Position numbers and translations under genes: made by a program. A stretch of 64,000 nucleotides of DNA from the NCBI GenBank assembly GCA_029948415.1, contig JAJIZT010000001.1:891753-955752 (forward strand), given 5' to 3'. This document shows, piece by piece, positions 19,066 through 28,742 of the stretch (position 1 is its first letter; every line of letters starts with the position of its first letter). Source of the stretch: Cenarchaeum symbiont of Oopsacas minuta (GTDB taxonomy: Archaea; Thermoproteota; Nitrososphaeria; Nitrososphaerales; Nitrosopumilaceae). Under the pieces are notes generated by a model that made no database searches, was not told the DNA's origin, and worked only from the letters and a program-made list of their open reading frames with translations.

Positions 19066-20074
19066 CCATGGTTCTAAGATAATTCATCACAGCTGATCTC
19101 ATATCCCAGACTGATTCATAGTATTCAGAATGAATAGTTTCCAATTTGCACATTCCCCAACATCTCTCAATAGCACTCAAATACGGAGAAGCTGTAGGAA
19201 AGTAATCCAGTTTTATATCGCCGTTACATTCTGCTAGATAATTTCGAACCTTTCGTGATGTATGCTGGGTTGCCTGATCCGCTATGATCATCACACGTCC
19301 GTATGCAGCTCGTACAGTTTTGAGGAATTTAACAAATGTCTTACTAGTAAACTTTTCATATGATCGAAACAATGATCTTCCGTCGGGACCTACAACACCA
19401 AACACAATAAATTTTTGATGTTTTCCATTATATGGAACAATCAACCGTTCTCCAACATTTGTCCAGTATTTTGCATAATGTATTCCATTCTCTGTAAATA
19501 TGGCCTCATCTTGCACAAGTATCACGTATCCTTTATGGATTGCACGCCTAATCTTGCTTAAAATAGATCTATGCCATCTACGAACATCTTTGGATGATGC
19601 TGCTTTTCCATGCACTTTTACTGGAACTTTTGCAGAGAGATTCCAACTGCGCATTATTTTGCGTACGTGCTGCAAGGAATATTTTACGCCAGTCATTTCA
19701 AAGATTTGTTTACGTAGAAATTTTGGTCTGATAAAACAGCCAACACTAGCCACTGTATTTCGAATTTGTTCTAGTATTCTACGCTCTACTTTTGGTGGCG
19801 TTCCAGATTTTGGCCTATCCCTGAGGCCGTCAAGTCCTTTTTTTTTCATATCTTTGTGTCAGTTTGTATATCCATTGCACACTTTGTTATGCAACATCGG
19901 CGATGGTTCTATTTTTTACCACGACTAGATATACAGCATGCATTCTTCTGCATAAATCACTGTTTTTTGAATGCCCCAAGGATGGCTTTATCATTTCTTT
20001 CCATGTTTGTATGGTTAAAAACTCGGATCAATAAAAGTTTCTATGAAATTAAACTGACTTCGGATCATCGGTAT
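18995..20074 (-). mobile_element. IS630 type B, copy 1
   Basis: About 1.08 kb. The right end (TACCGCCGCTCATAAG on plus) is at 18995 and the left end (CGGATCATCGGTAT) at 20061-20074; these are imperfect inverted repeats. A second copy is at 41487-42575, a 3' piece at 31626-31872 and a highly decayed relic near 42740-42920. This copy sits inside an older IS630-C element. Confidence 0.85.
19016..20004 (-). pseudogene. IS630-type transposase (type B, copy 1), N-terminus broken
   Basis: The start ATG at 20004 gives MERNDKAILGAFKK and then a frameshift and stop, because about 8-10 bases present in copy 2 are missing. A further TAA (in GATGTTGCATAACAAAG) is shared with copy 2. From 19849 the frame is open for 277 residues: GLDGLRDRPKSGTPPK linker, Asp in LVQDEAIF, Asp in IIADQATQH and Glu in LSAIERCW complete a DDE triad. 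The catalytic domain is whole but the DNA-binding N-terminus is not expressed in one frame. Confidence 0.85.
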
Positions 20075-20371
20075 TGTTATTTTGGATAGAGCGCCACAGC
20101 ATCGTTCTCGAATGGTGAAAGAATATCTTAGAGATCATAAAGATACTGTGAAACTTCGATATCTTCCACGTGCAACTCCACGCATGAATGCTGTAGAAGA
20201 ATGTTGGCGTCAGGGTAAATACGCAGTTGCAGTATCTGAATATTATGAAACATCTAAAATTATGAAATATAATATTTCAAAATATTATCGTACTGTAAGA
20301 TTCAAGATGAATATATATGATTATTTGTACAGTAAGCCTAGAATCCCAAAAGACTTTTGATCCACACTATA
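20075..20371 (+). mobile_element. IS630 type C, 3' fragment
   Basis: Codes for the end of a DDE transposase (VILDRAPQHRSRM ... MNAVEECWRQGKYAV) with its stop at 20360, followed by the inverted repeat. Read in reverse this repeat (TATAGTGTGGATCAAAAG) matches the left end at 16342 (TATAGTATGGAGCATAAG). The central part of the element is missing, so this and 16342-16605 may be the two outer pieces of one copy split by later insertions. Confidence 0.82.
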
Positions 20372-21061
20372 TCATATTACACATGTTTACAGAATTATGC
20401 GTGGATGGAAACTAGAGGCAAAAGTTCCACAAAAAATACATGCCAGCGCCTACATCATACGATGAATGTTATGCATGGTATAGGAGCATAACGCAGATAA
20501 TTACGCACGAAATGTCAAAGAGGACAAAAATTTTCGTCCAAGATGAGAGCATAGTCAACAGCGATGGAAAGATGATCAAAAAATACTGGTGCAACGAGGA
20601 TGAGCGCCCCATCTATCGATGGAAGGGTGATCATCGAAAATTCATAGCATACGGAATGATCTCAATTTCCGGTGAGCGATTCTTTAGATCGTATGATAAA
20701 TTTGATGGTCCAACATTTCTACGATATGTAAAAGATGCAGTTGCAAAATACGGTCGCATAATGATAATCGCTGACAGAGCCAGTCAACACAGAACAAAAG
20801 ATCTTGAAAGGTATGTGCAGGAAAACCAAGACAAAATTCGAATCGAATATCTTCCAAAAGCATCGCCACAACACAACATCATGGAGACAATCTGGTTTGT
20901 TGCCAAGCAGGCTATGGATCATTCAGAGTACTATCCACAACTAGAGGATAAGAGAAGTAATTTCATGAAATATCTGAGAACAAAGAAACTACCTAATAAC
21001 GTTACTGATTATTTTAAACCAAAGATGGAGGATTTTTTAACGAACTTATGATCTGCGGTAT
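20372..21061 (+). mobile_element. IS630 type A relative, 3' two thirds
   Basis: Reading starts in the middle of the transposase (HITHVYRIMRGWKLEAKVPQ), shifts frame near 20447 and continues for 203 residues from 20440. DDE residues are in FVQDESIV, IIADRASQH and IMETIWFV. The Asn-Ile-Met context replaces the usual Ser-x-Ile-Glu spacing only slightly. The right end AACGAACTTATGATCTGCGGTA is at 21038-21060. It is a sister, not an identical copy, of the element at 14736. Confidence 0.85.
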
Positions 21062-21132
21062 AGCGAAAGCTATGCGGGATTAACGAAAAATGCTAGAATT
21101 GTTTATAAAGATAGCACATGGATATGCATAAG
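21062..21132 (+). mobile_element. IS110 non-coding end fragment
   Basis: The segment starting GCGAAAGCTATGCGGGATTA and ending at GGATATGCAT is the reverse complement of the downstream end of the IS110 copy at 53411-53480. It directly abuts the IS630-A end and lies two bases before the stop of the DUF262 gene, marking the left edge of the Dnd core. Confidence 0.85.
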
Positions 21133-21134
21133 AT

Positions 21135-23027
21135 CTAATATTTATCCAAATCCCAGATTATATTTGCAAAATTTAAAAAATCAGACTCACGTTTTTCAAT
21201 GATGTCTGCAGTCCATATATCATGGTTACATACAGTTTTTTTGTTGATTTTAAGTTCTGATGAATTGTATCCAATATCTCGACCATCTTTTTTATCTTTT
21301 CGTCTTTTTTTATATTCGAATGTCTGGTTTTTAGTTTTTGAATTTAATGATTTTCTTAATAATGTCATGTTGCCCAATCTGTTTACAAATTCATCCATGT
21401 TATTTTTTTCTCCTTCATATTTGGAAAAAAAGTTATTCTTATCCCATAATTCATGATCTTGTGGCAATATATGTTCCAACGAGAGATTTTCTATATATTT
21501 TACATCATCTGGGTCAGTTCCTAAATGTATTGTAATCCTTTGTAAAACATATTTTATGGCATCTTTAGTAGGATTTGGTATAAAACTAGCTTTAAAATTA
21601 TATATAAAATTTTCATGATCATCTTCTAATTTTAAAATTTTCATGACATCATTGATTGATTGATTCTCATTAATCATCTTTGTCACTTTTATTATGATAT
21701 TTTCAATATATCCTGGATGTTTTTGCTGTATTACTCTTATTTTAAAGAAAAATACAGTAAGAATTTTTATTAATCTAACATAATCATTAAATTTATCATT
21801 ATTATGCCATTTACGATGCGCTGCAAGAAGTGGAACACGGATAAATTTTGCTTTGAGTATATTGATTATGTGCACATAATCTTTACCATCTTCTTCAGAA
21901 TATTGAACTGGAACATTAAGCGTTGATAAATACTCTGCATCTTCTTTTAGTTCAGAAATATACCGTTTGCATGAGTTTTCATCAACAACCATATTTTTTA
22001 TTATTGTATATAGATTCTTTTTTGATATTTTAATACTTTTTTTAGACTTAATACAAAGAGATGTGTGATCACAATCTCTGGATTTGTATGATTCAATGAT
22101 AAAATCATCATCTGCTTGTCCATCACCAACAACTTCGTCAAATATTCTATTCCAATCATCACTTAGTTCTATTTGCGTTTCTTTGGATGTAATTTTACTG
22201 AGAATATAATTTTTAATAAGATTAGATCTAGATAGTGTTTGGCCTCTTTCATTTAGCGTTTCAAATATCTGAAATGCCGTATTTTCATCAGATACTACAA
22301 GTGTGATTAAAAAATTATTTTCTATTATATGTGTTAAAAAATAAAGCAACGCTCCATGATTTTCTATTCGTAATTCTCTTAATTCTTCTTCAGACATGTC
22401 GGAAATATCTCCATTGTTTCCAAATTCAGTTTGTAATGCATCAGTAATTTTTTTATGCAAAAATTCATAATTATTTTTTAAGTATTTTAACGATTTTATT
22501 TTTGGAGTTATTTTTTTAATTCGTTCTAATTGTGATTTAGATTGTCTAGATTCAAATTCCTGAATTTCTCTAAAAAATAATTTGTCAGTATCATTAAGAA
22601 TTAATTTCCAGCTAGTATGCTGATCCATCTGAGTATTTTGTATGAGATCGATAAATTTATCAAGACCATCTGATTTTATAGATCCATTTTTATCCATATC
22701 TTCCATTATGATGTCTCTTGCTACACATAATAGCAAAGTAAGTGTTGAAAGACGTTGTTGACCATCAATTACAAAGTATGATCCCTTGTCTTTTATATCC
22801 TCAAGTAAGACAATGGAACCTAACAGATATTGTGAATCTTCAATTGGTTTTGATATGTCTGACATAATTTTGAAATTGTCCAACATGTCGTTCCATAGCG
22901 CCTCAACTTTATCTTGAGACCATGAGTAATTTCTTTGGAATTTTGGAACTTTATATTTGCCATGAACTTGTAATATTTCTTGAATTGATCTCGTGTGTGT
23001 ATTTGCAAACTTGTTATTTATGCCCAT
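21135..23027 (-). CDS. DUF262+DUF1524 nuclease of the SspE/GmrSD type
   Basis: 630 residues. The N-terminal DUF262 domain shows FQRNYSW at 30-36 and DGQQR at 88-92, the ParB-like nucleotide-handling motif. A helical middle leads to a C-terminal DUF1524 His-Me (HNH) nuclease: EHILP at 518-522 and NRLGNMTLL at 549-557. SspE, which restricts phage lacking phosphorothioate in Ssp systems, and GmrSD, which cuts modified phage DNA, share this architecture. As last gene of the dnd operon (17 bases after the AlbA_2 gene) it is the most likely restriction arm. Whether it spares or attacks modified DNA cannot be told. Confidence 0.85.
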   Translation of the reverse strand: MGINNKFANTHTRSIQEILQVHGKYKVPKFQRNYSWSQDKVEALWNDMLDNFKIMSDISKPIEDSQYLLGSIVLLEDIKDKGSYFVIDGQQRLSTLTLLLCVARDIIMEDMDKNGSIKSDGLDKFIDLIQNTQMDQHTSWKLILNDTDKLFFREIQEFESRQSKSQLERIKKITPKIKSLKYLKNNYEFLHKKITDALQTEFGNNGDISDMSEEELRELRIENHGALLYFLTHIIENNFLITLVVSDENTAFQIFETLNERGQTLSRSNLIKNYILSKITSKETQIELSDDWNRIFDEVVGDGQADDDFIIESYKSRDCDHTSLCIKSKKSIKISKKNLYTIIKNMVVDENSCKRYISELKEDAEYLSTLNVPVQYSEEDGKDYVHIINILKAKFIRVPLLAAHRKWHNNDKFNDYVRLIKILTVFFFKIRVIQQKHPGYIENIIIKVTKMINENQSINDVMKILKLEDDHENFIYNFKASFIPNPTKDAIKYVLQRITIHLGTDPDDVKYIENLSLEHILPQDHELWDKNNFFSKYEGEKNNMDEFVNRLGNMTLLRKSLNSKTKNQTFEYKKRRKDKKDGRDIGYNSSELKINKKTVCNHDIWTADIIEKRESDFLNFANIIWDLDKY

Positions 23028-23043
23028 TTATATCATTTATAGC

Positions 23044-23799
23044 CTAAAAATTGTTATTTGTAAATCTACCGATGAAATAGTTATGAAATTCTTCATGGGT
23101 TTCTAATCGTTTTTTACTTCCTCCACTTCGAATGTAAAACTCATCCAAACGTCTTTTATCTACAGTTCCATCATTACGATGAATATCGAATAATACTTCT
23201 TTACCATTTCTCATATTTTTAAAAAACCAAGGTTGTGGACTTTTTTTAATTATGATTTCTATAAATTGAATATTGAAAATTTCACGAAATATGATTTTTA
23301 TTAATGGCCCTAATGAGATATTGGATTTTAGATACTTTTCTAATGAATCCATAATATTTATTCCAAGCTTATCGCATAATTTATCATTTGATAATTTTTT
23401 AGTACTATGATCAATACGATTAAAATCATAATCTAATCCAATTAATCTTTCTTTTAATTCTCCAGTATCTCTTATTCCTATATATAAATAACCTCCTTCA
23501 GAATTAAGAAATGATTGTACTGTTTTTGGGATCACGTTATGTCGCATGACATCTTCGCCAAATCTAGATTTATTTTCAGTATATTGATCTTCTCGCATTA
23601 TTCTTTTTTTGATAATTTCGATTGAATTGATTACCTGTATCACAGTACCAGCAGCACCATTTTTTAAAACCACAGATATATTAGCTGAATCTTTTTCAGA
23701 TGTTTTTTTAAAAACTTCTCCTTTAGAATACATTGTAGGATCATTACGTAATGATATTTTTACATAATCGCCTACATGCACATCAAAGTTTGTATCCAT
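23044..23799 (-). CDS. YwbE-like plus AlbA_2 (Schlafen-type) protein
   Basis: 251 residues. Residues about 5-60 (VGDYVKISLRNDPTMYSKG ... NGAAGTVIQVI) resemble the small beta domain of YwbE/DUF2196. From about 80 an AlbA_2/Schlafen-like domain follows (SRFGEDVMRHNVIPKTVQSF, NSEGGYLYIGIRD, and the late FYIRSGGSKKRL). AlbA_2 domains bind nucleic acid and recur in defence loci. The gene lies 33 bases after dndA and 16 before the DUF262 gene, all on the minus strand, so it is probably cotranscribed. The N-terminal match is by eye and less certain than the AlbA_2 call. Confidence 0.7.
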   Translation of the reverse strand: MDTNFDVHVGDYVKISLRNDPTMYSKGEVFKKTSEKDSANISVVLKNGAAGTVIQVINSIEIIKKRIMREDQYTENKSRFGEDVMRHNVIPKTVQSFLNSEGGYLYIGIRDTGELKERLIGLDYDFNRIDHSTKKLSNDKLCDKLGINIMDSLEKYLKSNISLGPLIKIIFREIFNIQFIEIIIKKSPQPWFFKNMRNGKEVLFDIHRNDGTVDKRRLDEFYIRSGGSKKRLETHEEFHNYFIGRFTNNNF

Positions 23800-23832
23800 A
23801 TGTGAAGATATAAAACATCTATTTGTATATGT

Positions 23833-24978
23833 TTACATAGTAAAATTTTTGAGTTTTTTGATCATTTTTAACACTGCATTTGTACAATAAATCACATCTT
23901 TTTCTTTGGTAAATCGACCTAATCCTATTCGTATTGACGAATGTGCATATTCTTCATCATGACCTAATGCTAAAATGACGTGAGATGGTTCAACCGTTTG
24001 TGCTGTACATGCAGAACCTGACGAGATGGCAATATCTTTTGAAAGTCCATTGATTATTGCTTTACTCTCGATACCAGGAAATGATATATTGAGATTGTAT
24101 GGTAAACGATTGATTGGGTGTCCATTAAGTTTTCCACCAGCATTCTCAAATGTTTTTAACATATTTTTTATCCAGATTCCCAATGATTTATTCTCATCAT
24201 CCATTTCTTTTATGGCAATTTCTATTGCTTTGCCAAACCCAACAATCCCTGGCACGTTTAAAGTACCGGATCGTATGTTTCTTTCTTGACCGCCCCCGTG
24301 AACAATCGGTTCTAATCTTACTCTTGGTTTTATACCTCGAACATATAAGGCGCCAATCCCTTTTGGACCATACATCTTATGTGCAGATATTGACATAAGA
24401 TCAACGTTCATATCATTTACATCTATGGGTATATGTCCAACTGCCTGTGCAGCATCTGTATGAAATAGAATATTTTTTTCATGAGCAATTTTGCCTATTT
24501 CTTTAAGATCTGATATGGTACCAATTTCATTGTTTGCAGCCATTATCGACATGATCACTGTTTGTTCAGTTATGGCATTTTTTAATTCATCTAAATCGAT
24601 TTCGCCATATTGATTAACTTTCAGATAAGTGATTTTTTTACCAATATTTTTAAGATGTGCAGAAGTGTCCAAAATTGATTTGTGTTCGGTAGTACATGTA
24701 ATGAGATGATCCCCTATGTTTTTGTATTTTGCCATTGTACCAATTAATGCAATATTATTTGATTCTGTAGCTCCACTAGTAAATATGATCTCATCATGTC
24801 TTGCTTTGATGGCAGTTGCAATTTTTTTTCGTGCAAGTTCTACAGCGGCAGATGCTTCATATCCATAGGGATGATCCATGCTAGATGCATTGCCAAATTT
24901 ATCTGTAAAATATGGCATCATTTCATTTAAAACTCTAGAATCAAGTGGTGTCGTAGCATGACAATCTAGATATATCAT
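23833..24978 (-). CDS. dndA: Cysteine desulfurase DndA (IscS/NifS-like)
   Basis: PLP enzyme that takes sulfur from cysteine as a persulfide and passes it to DndC for DNA phosphorothioation. PLP lysine is Lys201 (SISAHKMYGPKG); the persulfide cysteine is Cys324 (SSGSACTAQ); HTDAAQAVGH is the cofactor aspartate region. 381 residues is standard. The ATG overlaps the dndE stop (ATGA), so it belongs to the dnd operon and is not a free iron-sulfur gene. Order dndC-D-E-A is that of haloarchaeal systems. Confidence 0.92.
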   Translation of the reverse strand: MIYLDCHATTPLDSRVLNEMMPYFTDKFGNASSMDHPYGYEASAAVELARKKIATAIKARHDEIIFTSGATESNNIALIGTMAKYKNIGDHLITCTTEHKSILDTSAHLKNIGKKITYLKVNQYGEIDLDELKNAITEQTVIMSIMAANNEIGTISDLKEIGKIAHEKNILFHTDAAQAVGHIPIDVNDMNVDLMSISAHKMYGPKGIGALYVRGIKPRVRLEPIVHGGGQERNIRSGTLNVPGIVGFGKAIEIAIKEMDDENKSLGIWIKNMLKTFENAGGKLNGHPINRLPYNLNISFPGIESKAIINGLSKDIAISSGSACTAQTVEPSHVILALGHDEEYAHSSIRIGLGRFTKEKDVIYCTNAVLKMIKKLKNFTM

Positions 24979-25403
24979 ACAACACTACCAAAAAGCTTTG
25001 AAAAATCACCCACATGTTTTATACGTGGAAACAGCATTCCAGATCCACGATTGATATGTGCACGTATCATACGATTACCATATTTTTCATAATCTAAATT
25101 ATCGTACTTGAACCGATATTGAAACATTATAGAAAATATTAATTCATTTTTACCGTATAATATATGCGGCATTAATTCCATACCTTTTTCATCATACATA
25201 TCTGGGTTTGGAATACTGGAATCATTTAAAGATAAACAGATTCCAAATCTTGCTAAGATGTTTATTGGCATATTTGTTTTATGCTTTAGATGTCCTAATT
25301 GATGTTGAGATCGTGTAGATAATCTAACTTTATCAAGTCTGCGCAATTTTCCCCCCCATAAAATATCCTTCATGCATTGTAGTAATGGATTTTGCACGAT
25401 CAC
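24975..25403 (-). CDS. dndE: DndE
   Basis: DndE family (DUF1832). The core RLDKVRLSTRSQHQLGHLK, then FGICLSLNDSSIP and the late HINRGSGMLFPRI, follow the family pattern; DndE binds nicked DNA in the phosphorothioation complex. The longest frame gives 142 residues from 25403; an inner ATG at 25373 (MKDILWGGKLRRLDK) would give 132 and a shorter overlap with dndD (41 rather than 71 bases). I cannot decide between them. It overlaps dndA at the other end. Confidence 0.88.
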   Translation of the reverse strand: MIVQNPLLQCMKDILWGGKLRRLDKVRLSTRSQHQLGHLKHKTNMPINILARFGICLSLNDSSIPNPDMYDEKGMELMPHILYGKNELIFSIMFQYRFKYDNLDYEKYGNRMIRAHINRGSGMLFPRIKHVGDFSKLFGSVV

Positions 25404-27327
25404 AAGTTATACGATAAGAATGAGAGATATATTTAGACAATTGATCATATTCCTTATGCCCTATTTCTCTATCTGTAGATAACAAAATTAATTGATGTGA
25501 TGCAAAAGGATAAAATTTTTCTGTGAGATTTGTCAAATGTTCTCCATCTAATCTTCCCAATGGTGTATCAATTACAAATGGCAATGCTCTTCCACAAGTT
25601 TTAGCAATTGCCCATAACATAGCAGTACCAAATATTTGCCTTTCACCCATTGCTAAAAGATTTCCTGAAATTAATTCCATATCATTTCCATAAATTTCTA
25701 TTTTGAATGTTTTTCGATCTATGTTTATTTTAGATATGAAGTTTTTATGTAATAATATTTTTATAATTTCAAGTAAATGGGATTCTAATTCTGTCATTTT
25801 GCGCTCTAAAAGATTAAAATAATAAGTATTCAAAACTTTTTGCATTCCTGACGCAAGATTTATTCCAATATCTACAGTTTTATTTTTATAAATTATGTCA
25901 ATAACTCCTTTTAATTTTGTCTGCAACATTTTTTGATATGCTTTCTTTGATGCAATTTGTTGATTAATGTGTGAAATATCTGATTTTAAAATTCCAATTT
26001 CTTGATATATGTTGTTTATATCGGATATTTTTGGCCCGATTTCATCATCACGAGGAATTTTTGACAAATCTGATTCAATTTTTCCCAATTTCATATCTGC
26101 TTTGGTGTACTCGTCTAATTTTTTTGACAATGTTTTGTGACCTTCTTTAATTTTCAATATTTTTTGATGTGTCCATGACATATCTTTTGGAGATATATCG
26201 AAGAATACATCATCTGAAGGCTTTTTGATTAGAGAATCTAATCTTCTTATCATCTTTGTAACCACTTTATTTATAATAATGCCATTAGGCCAAAATTCTT
26301 CAGAAATTATTTCCTTTTTAATTTTTTCCACATTTTTTTGAATTGTAGTTGCCGATATATTTTGACGGACAATATTGGCATCTTTTTCCATCTGCTGGAG
26401 TATTTGAGATAATATGTTGGATACCAAGTAAAGTGGTGCATCACCTGCTAACTCTTCTTGAATTTCTTTTATTTTATATGCAGTTTTTTCTTCTAATATT
26501 GTTTTTTCTGTAAGAAGTTCATTTCGAATATTAGCATATCCGCCACCCACGCCAACAATTTTTAATTCTTTAGAAGTAACATCCGACATAGATTCTTCTA
26601 TTTCTTGAAGCTTTTTCTGTCGTTCCGCATCTAATGAATCCAGATCTGACAATAAACTCTCTTTTTCATTTTGTAATTTTTTATATTCATTTTGAATCAA
26701 TTCATTTTTGTTATTTTTATCCGATTTTCTGATCATGTAAAGATCTAGATCTGATTGTAATCTATGAATTAATTCTGCTCCAAGTAATATCTCTATAGAT
26801 GACCGTAGTTCGGCATTATCTTGTTCATTCCATTTTGTCATGCTTACAATTTTTTCCCCATCGAAGAAAAATAATTTTGATATACCAAACGGTATAAGTC
26901 CTTCTATAAATGATTGCCATAATGATTCATTTACATCTGTTAACAATTTACCATTTTTTTGCAATTGGAGTGATTCTGATATCGACATACCTTCTACAAC
27001 CCAACTTCTATGAATCATATAGGAATCTTCAGAACCATTATGATGAAATCTAAATGATAGCTCTATTGATGCATGTTTTGCACGTTTCCCGTCATGACGG
27101 TGTATTCTATTTACTATAAAGGCGGAATATTCTTTTTTTGTTGTTTTTCTCCCGAGATAAATTTTTCCGTATAATGCAATCATTATTGATTCAAATATTG
27201 TAGTTTTGCCTGCCCCATTCAATCCTCCTATAAGAATAATAGGTTTTTTTGGAGTAGTAGAAAAATTAAAATCAGTTTTTTCAGCATAAACTCCATAATT
27301 TTTTATTGTTAATTTTTCAAAGAGCAT
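25333..27327 (-). CDS. dndD: DndD, SMC-like ATPase of phosphorothioation
   Basis: 664 residues. Walker A GGLNGAGKTT at 34-43, then FFFDGEKIV near residue 150 typical of DndD, long coiled coils from about 200 to 500, and a C-terminal half-domain with LLAMGERQIFGTAML (ABC signature region) and VIDTPLGRLD (Walker B and D loop). DndD is thought to nick or open DNA for sulfur insertion. Its start overlaps dndC by one base (TAATG) and its end overlaps dndE, so the operon is tightly coupled. A distant paralogue is at 37502-39451. Confidence 0.93.
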   Translation of the reverse strand: MLFEKLTIKNYGVYAEKTDFNFSTTPKKPIILIGGLNGAGKTTIFESIMIALYGKIYLGRKTTKKEYSAFIVNRIHRHDGKRAKHASIELSFRFHHNGSEDSYMIHRSWVVEGMSISESLQLQKNGKLLTDVNESLWQSFIEGLIPFGISKLFFFDGEKIVSMTKWNEQDNAELRSSIEILLGAELIHRLQSDLDLYMIRKSDKNNKNELIQNEYKKLQNEKESLLSDLDSLDAERQKKLQEIEESMSDVTSKELKIVGVGGGYANIRNELLTEKTILEEKTAYKIKEIQEELAGDAPLYLVSNILSQILQQMEKDANIVRQNISATTIQKNVEKIKKEIISEEFWPNGIIINKVVTKMIRRLDSLIKKPSDDVFFDISPKDMSWTHQKILKIKEGHKTLSKKLDEYTKADMKLGKIESDLSKIPRDDEIGPKISDINNIYQEIGILKSDISHINQQIASKKAYQKMLQTKLKGVIDIIYKNKTVDIGINLASGMQKVLNTYYFNLLERKMTELESHLLEIIKILLHKNFISKINIDRKTFKIEIYGNDMELISGNLLAMGERQIFGTAMLWAIAKTCGRALPFVIDTPLGRLDGEHLTNLTEKFYPFASHQLILLSTDREIGHKEYDQLSKYISHSYRITCDRAKSITTMHEGYFMGGKIAQT

Positions 27328-28742
27328 TATTCATACACGTCTTTTAGCTGTTTTCTTTTACGTTGTGCTTTTTGTACTGCATGCGTCATATCATCATCCC
27401 AATCTTCTGCGAGCAATTTTTCTAACAACGTATGGACTTTTTGCCTCTTAGTCATACCTTGCATATCAAATTCAACGTGGAGGGATCTTGATACTAATCT
27501 ATATGGAATATTATGTTCATTGCATGCAATATTTAATTCATTTTGTTCTAACTGCCCAAATGATCCTAAATCATCTAGCAATGAAGAAATATTTTGCTTT
27601 GTGATATTTTTATATATTTCATATGCTGAATTTCTCCAATCTCCATGTTCTGCTCTCCAGATGCGCTGTATTTCATGAATTTCATCATCATGTATTAGCG
27701 ATATATTTGGATCAGGTCCATTCTTCCTTACAGCATTTTGAGCATTTAACAAGGTTGATAGAATTGTCTTGCAAAATTCAAACTTATATGGTCCGTAAGT
27801 AACTTTATCTTTCCAGAATACCACATGACCATTTCGATGTTTGAGATCTCGAAATTCGTTCTTTTTTTCTGGATCTTGAGTATCTTTTAACATTTGACGT
27901 AATTCTAATAGCGGTTCCATCCATTCCTCTCCATTGTCGATCATACTTTCCATTGATTTATCATGTTCTACTACAGTACATACCCAACATCCGAATCGAC
28001 TATTGCCACACGATGCAGTACTGCTGTCAACTACCAGCGGACATTCTGCCGCATTTGCATTTTGGTACATTGCTAAAAGATCGCGATTATTACCGCCCCA
28101 TTGATTTGATTTATTTTGAAGTAAATAATTCCATACGTCTTCCGTAGTGAAATCTCGTAATGGAGCATAGACAAATGCTTGTGGAAGTAAATTATGGTGA
28201 GATAGGTGACTTCCTTTTATGAGATGTTTGTTTATTACTTGAGCTCGAGTGGCACTTTCATCTTTACGACTGCCAAGAACCATTACTACTTCACCATGTT
28301 CTGAAACTTTGTCCTCAATGAATTTATTTGCACTTTTGATCTTCAATCTATCAGTACACCATCTGAACGTGTTTGATGGTGCGGGATACCCTTTACCTAT
28401 CATGCATACCCAAAACGTATCGTCAAGTACAGGTCTCACTAAATTAGTCTCCATTGGAAGTAATGATTTTTTTGCACTGCGTTCCATTTTATCTAATGTA
28501 TCTGTTACTGTTTCAACTATTTTAGGTGATTCGACTAGTGTGTCTGAAGATATAACATATATCATTTTTTTTAGATTTGCTTTTGGTAATTTTTTTAAAG
28601 CAGACCAAATAATTTGAATCATACAAGTTGAATCTTTACCTCCACTGAATCCAAGAATCCATGGTCTATTGTCCTCTAGATACACTTCATGTATTTCGGC
28701 ATATATGTCATCTATGGTCTTATTTTTGAATATGGATTCCAT
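27327..28742 (-). CDS. dndC: DndC, PP-loop sulfurtransferase
   Basis: 471 residues, PAPS-reductase-like. The PP loop is SGGKDS at 33-38 (GFSGGKDSTCM). A cysteine set (ECPLV, STASCGNSR, CWVCTVVEHD, about residues 234-260) matches the Fe-S cluster region of DndC. It activates the DNA backbone with ATP and transfers sulfur supplied by DndA. FRWCTDRLK near residue 150 is another conserved piece. It overlaps dndB by one base and dndD by one base (TAATG at both). Confidence 0.94.
   Translation of the reverse strand: MESIFKNKTIDDIYAEIHEVYLEDNRPWILGFSGGKDSTCMIQIIWSALKKLPKANLKKMIYVISSDTLVESPKIVETVTDTLDKMERSAKKSLLPMETNLVRPVLDDTFWVCMIGKGYPAPSNTFRWCTDRLKIKSANKFIEDKVSEHGEVVMVLGSRKDESATRAQVINKHLIKGSHLSHHNLLPQAFVYAPLRDFTTEDVWNYLLQNKSNQWGGNNRDLLAMYQNANAAECPLVVDSSTASCGNSRFGCWVCTVVEHDKSMESMIDNGEEWMEPLLELRQMLKDTQDPEKKNEFRDLKHRNGHVVFWKDKVTYGPYKFEFCKTILSTLLNAQNAVRKNGPDPNISLIHDDEIHEIQRIWRAEHGDWRNSAYEIYKNITKQNISSLLDDLGSFGQLEQNELNIACNEHNIPYRLVSRSLHVEFDMQGMTKRQKVHTLLEKLLAEDWDDDMTHAVQKAQRKRKQLKDVYE

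Noticed and set aside
19500-19928. 142-codon plus-strand frame with a sister at 41452-41976
   Set aside because: Appears in both IS630-B copies only because it is antisense to the transposase; no features of its own.
23833-24978. Housekeeping iron-sulfur-cluster desulfurase
   Set aside because: It is an IscS/NifS-type sequence, but its start overlaps dndE and no IscU or SUF gene is nearby.
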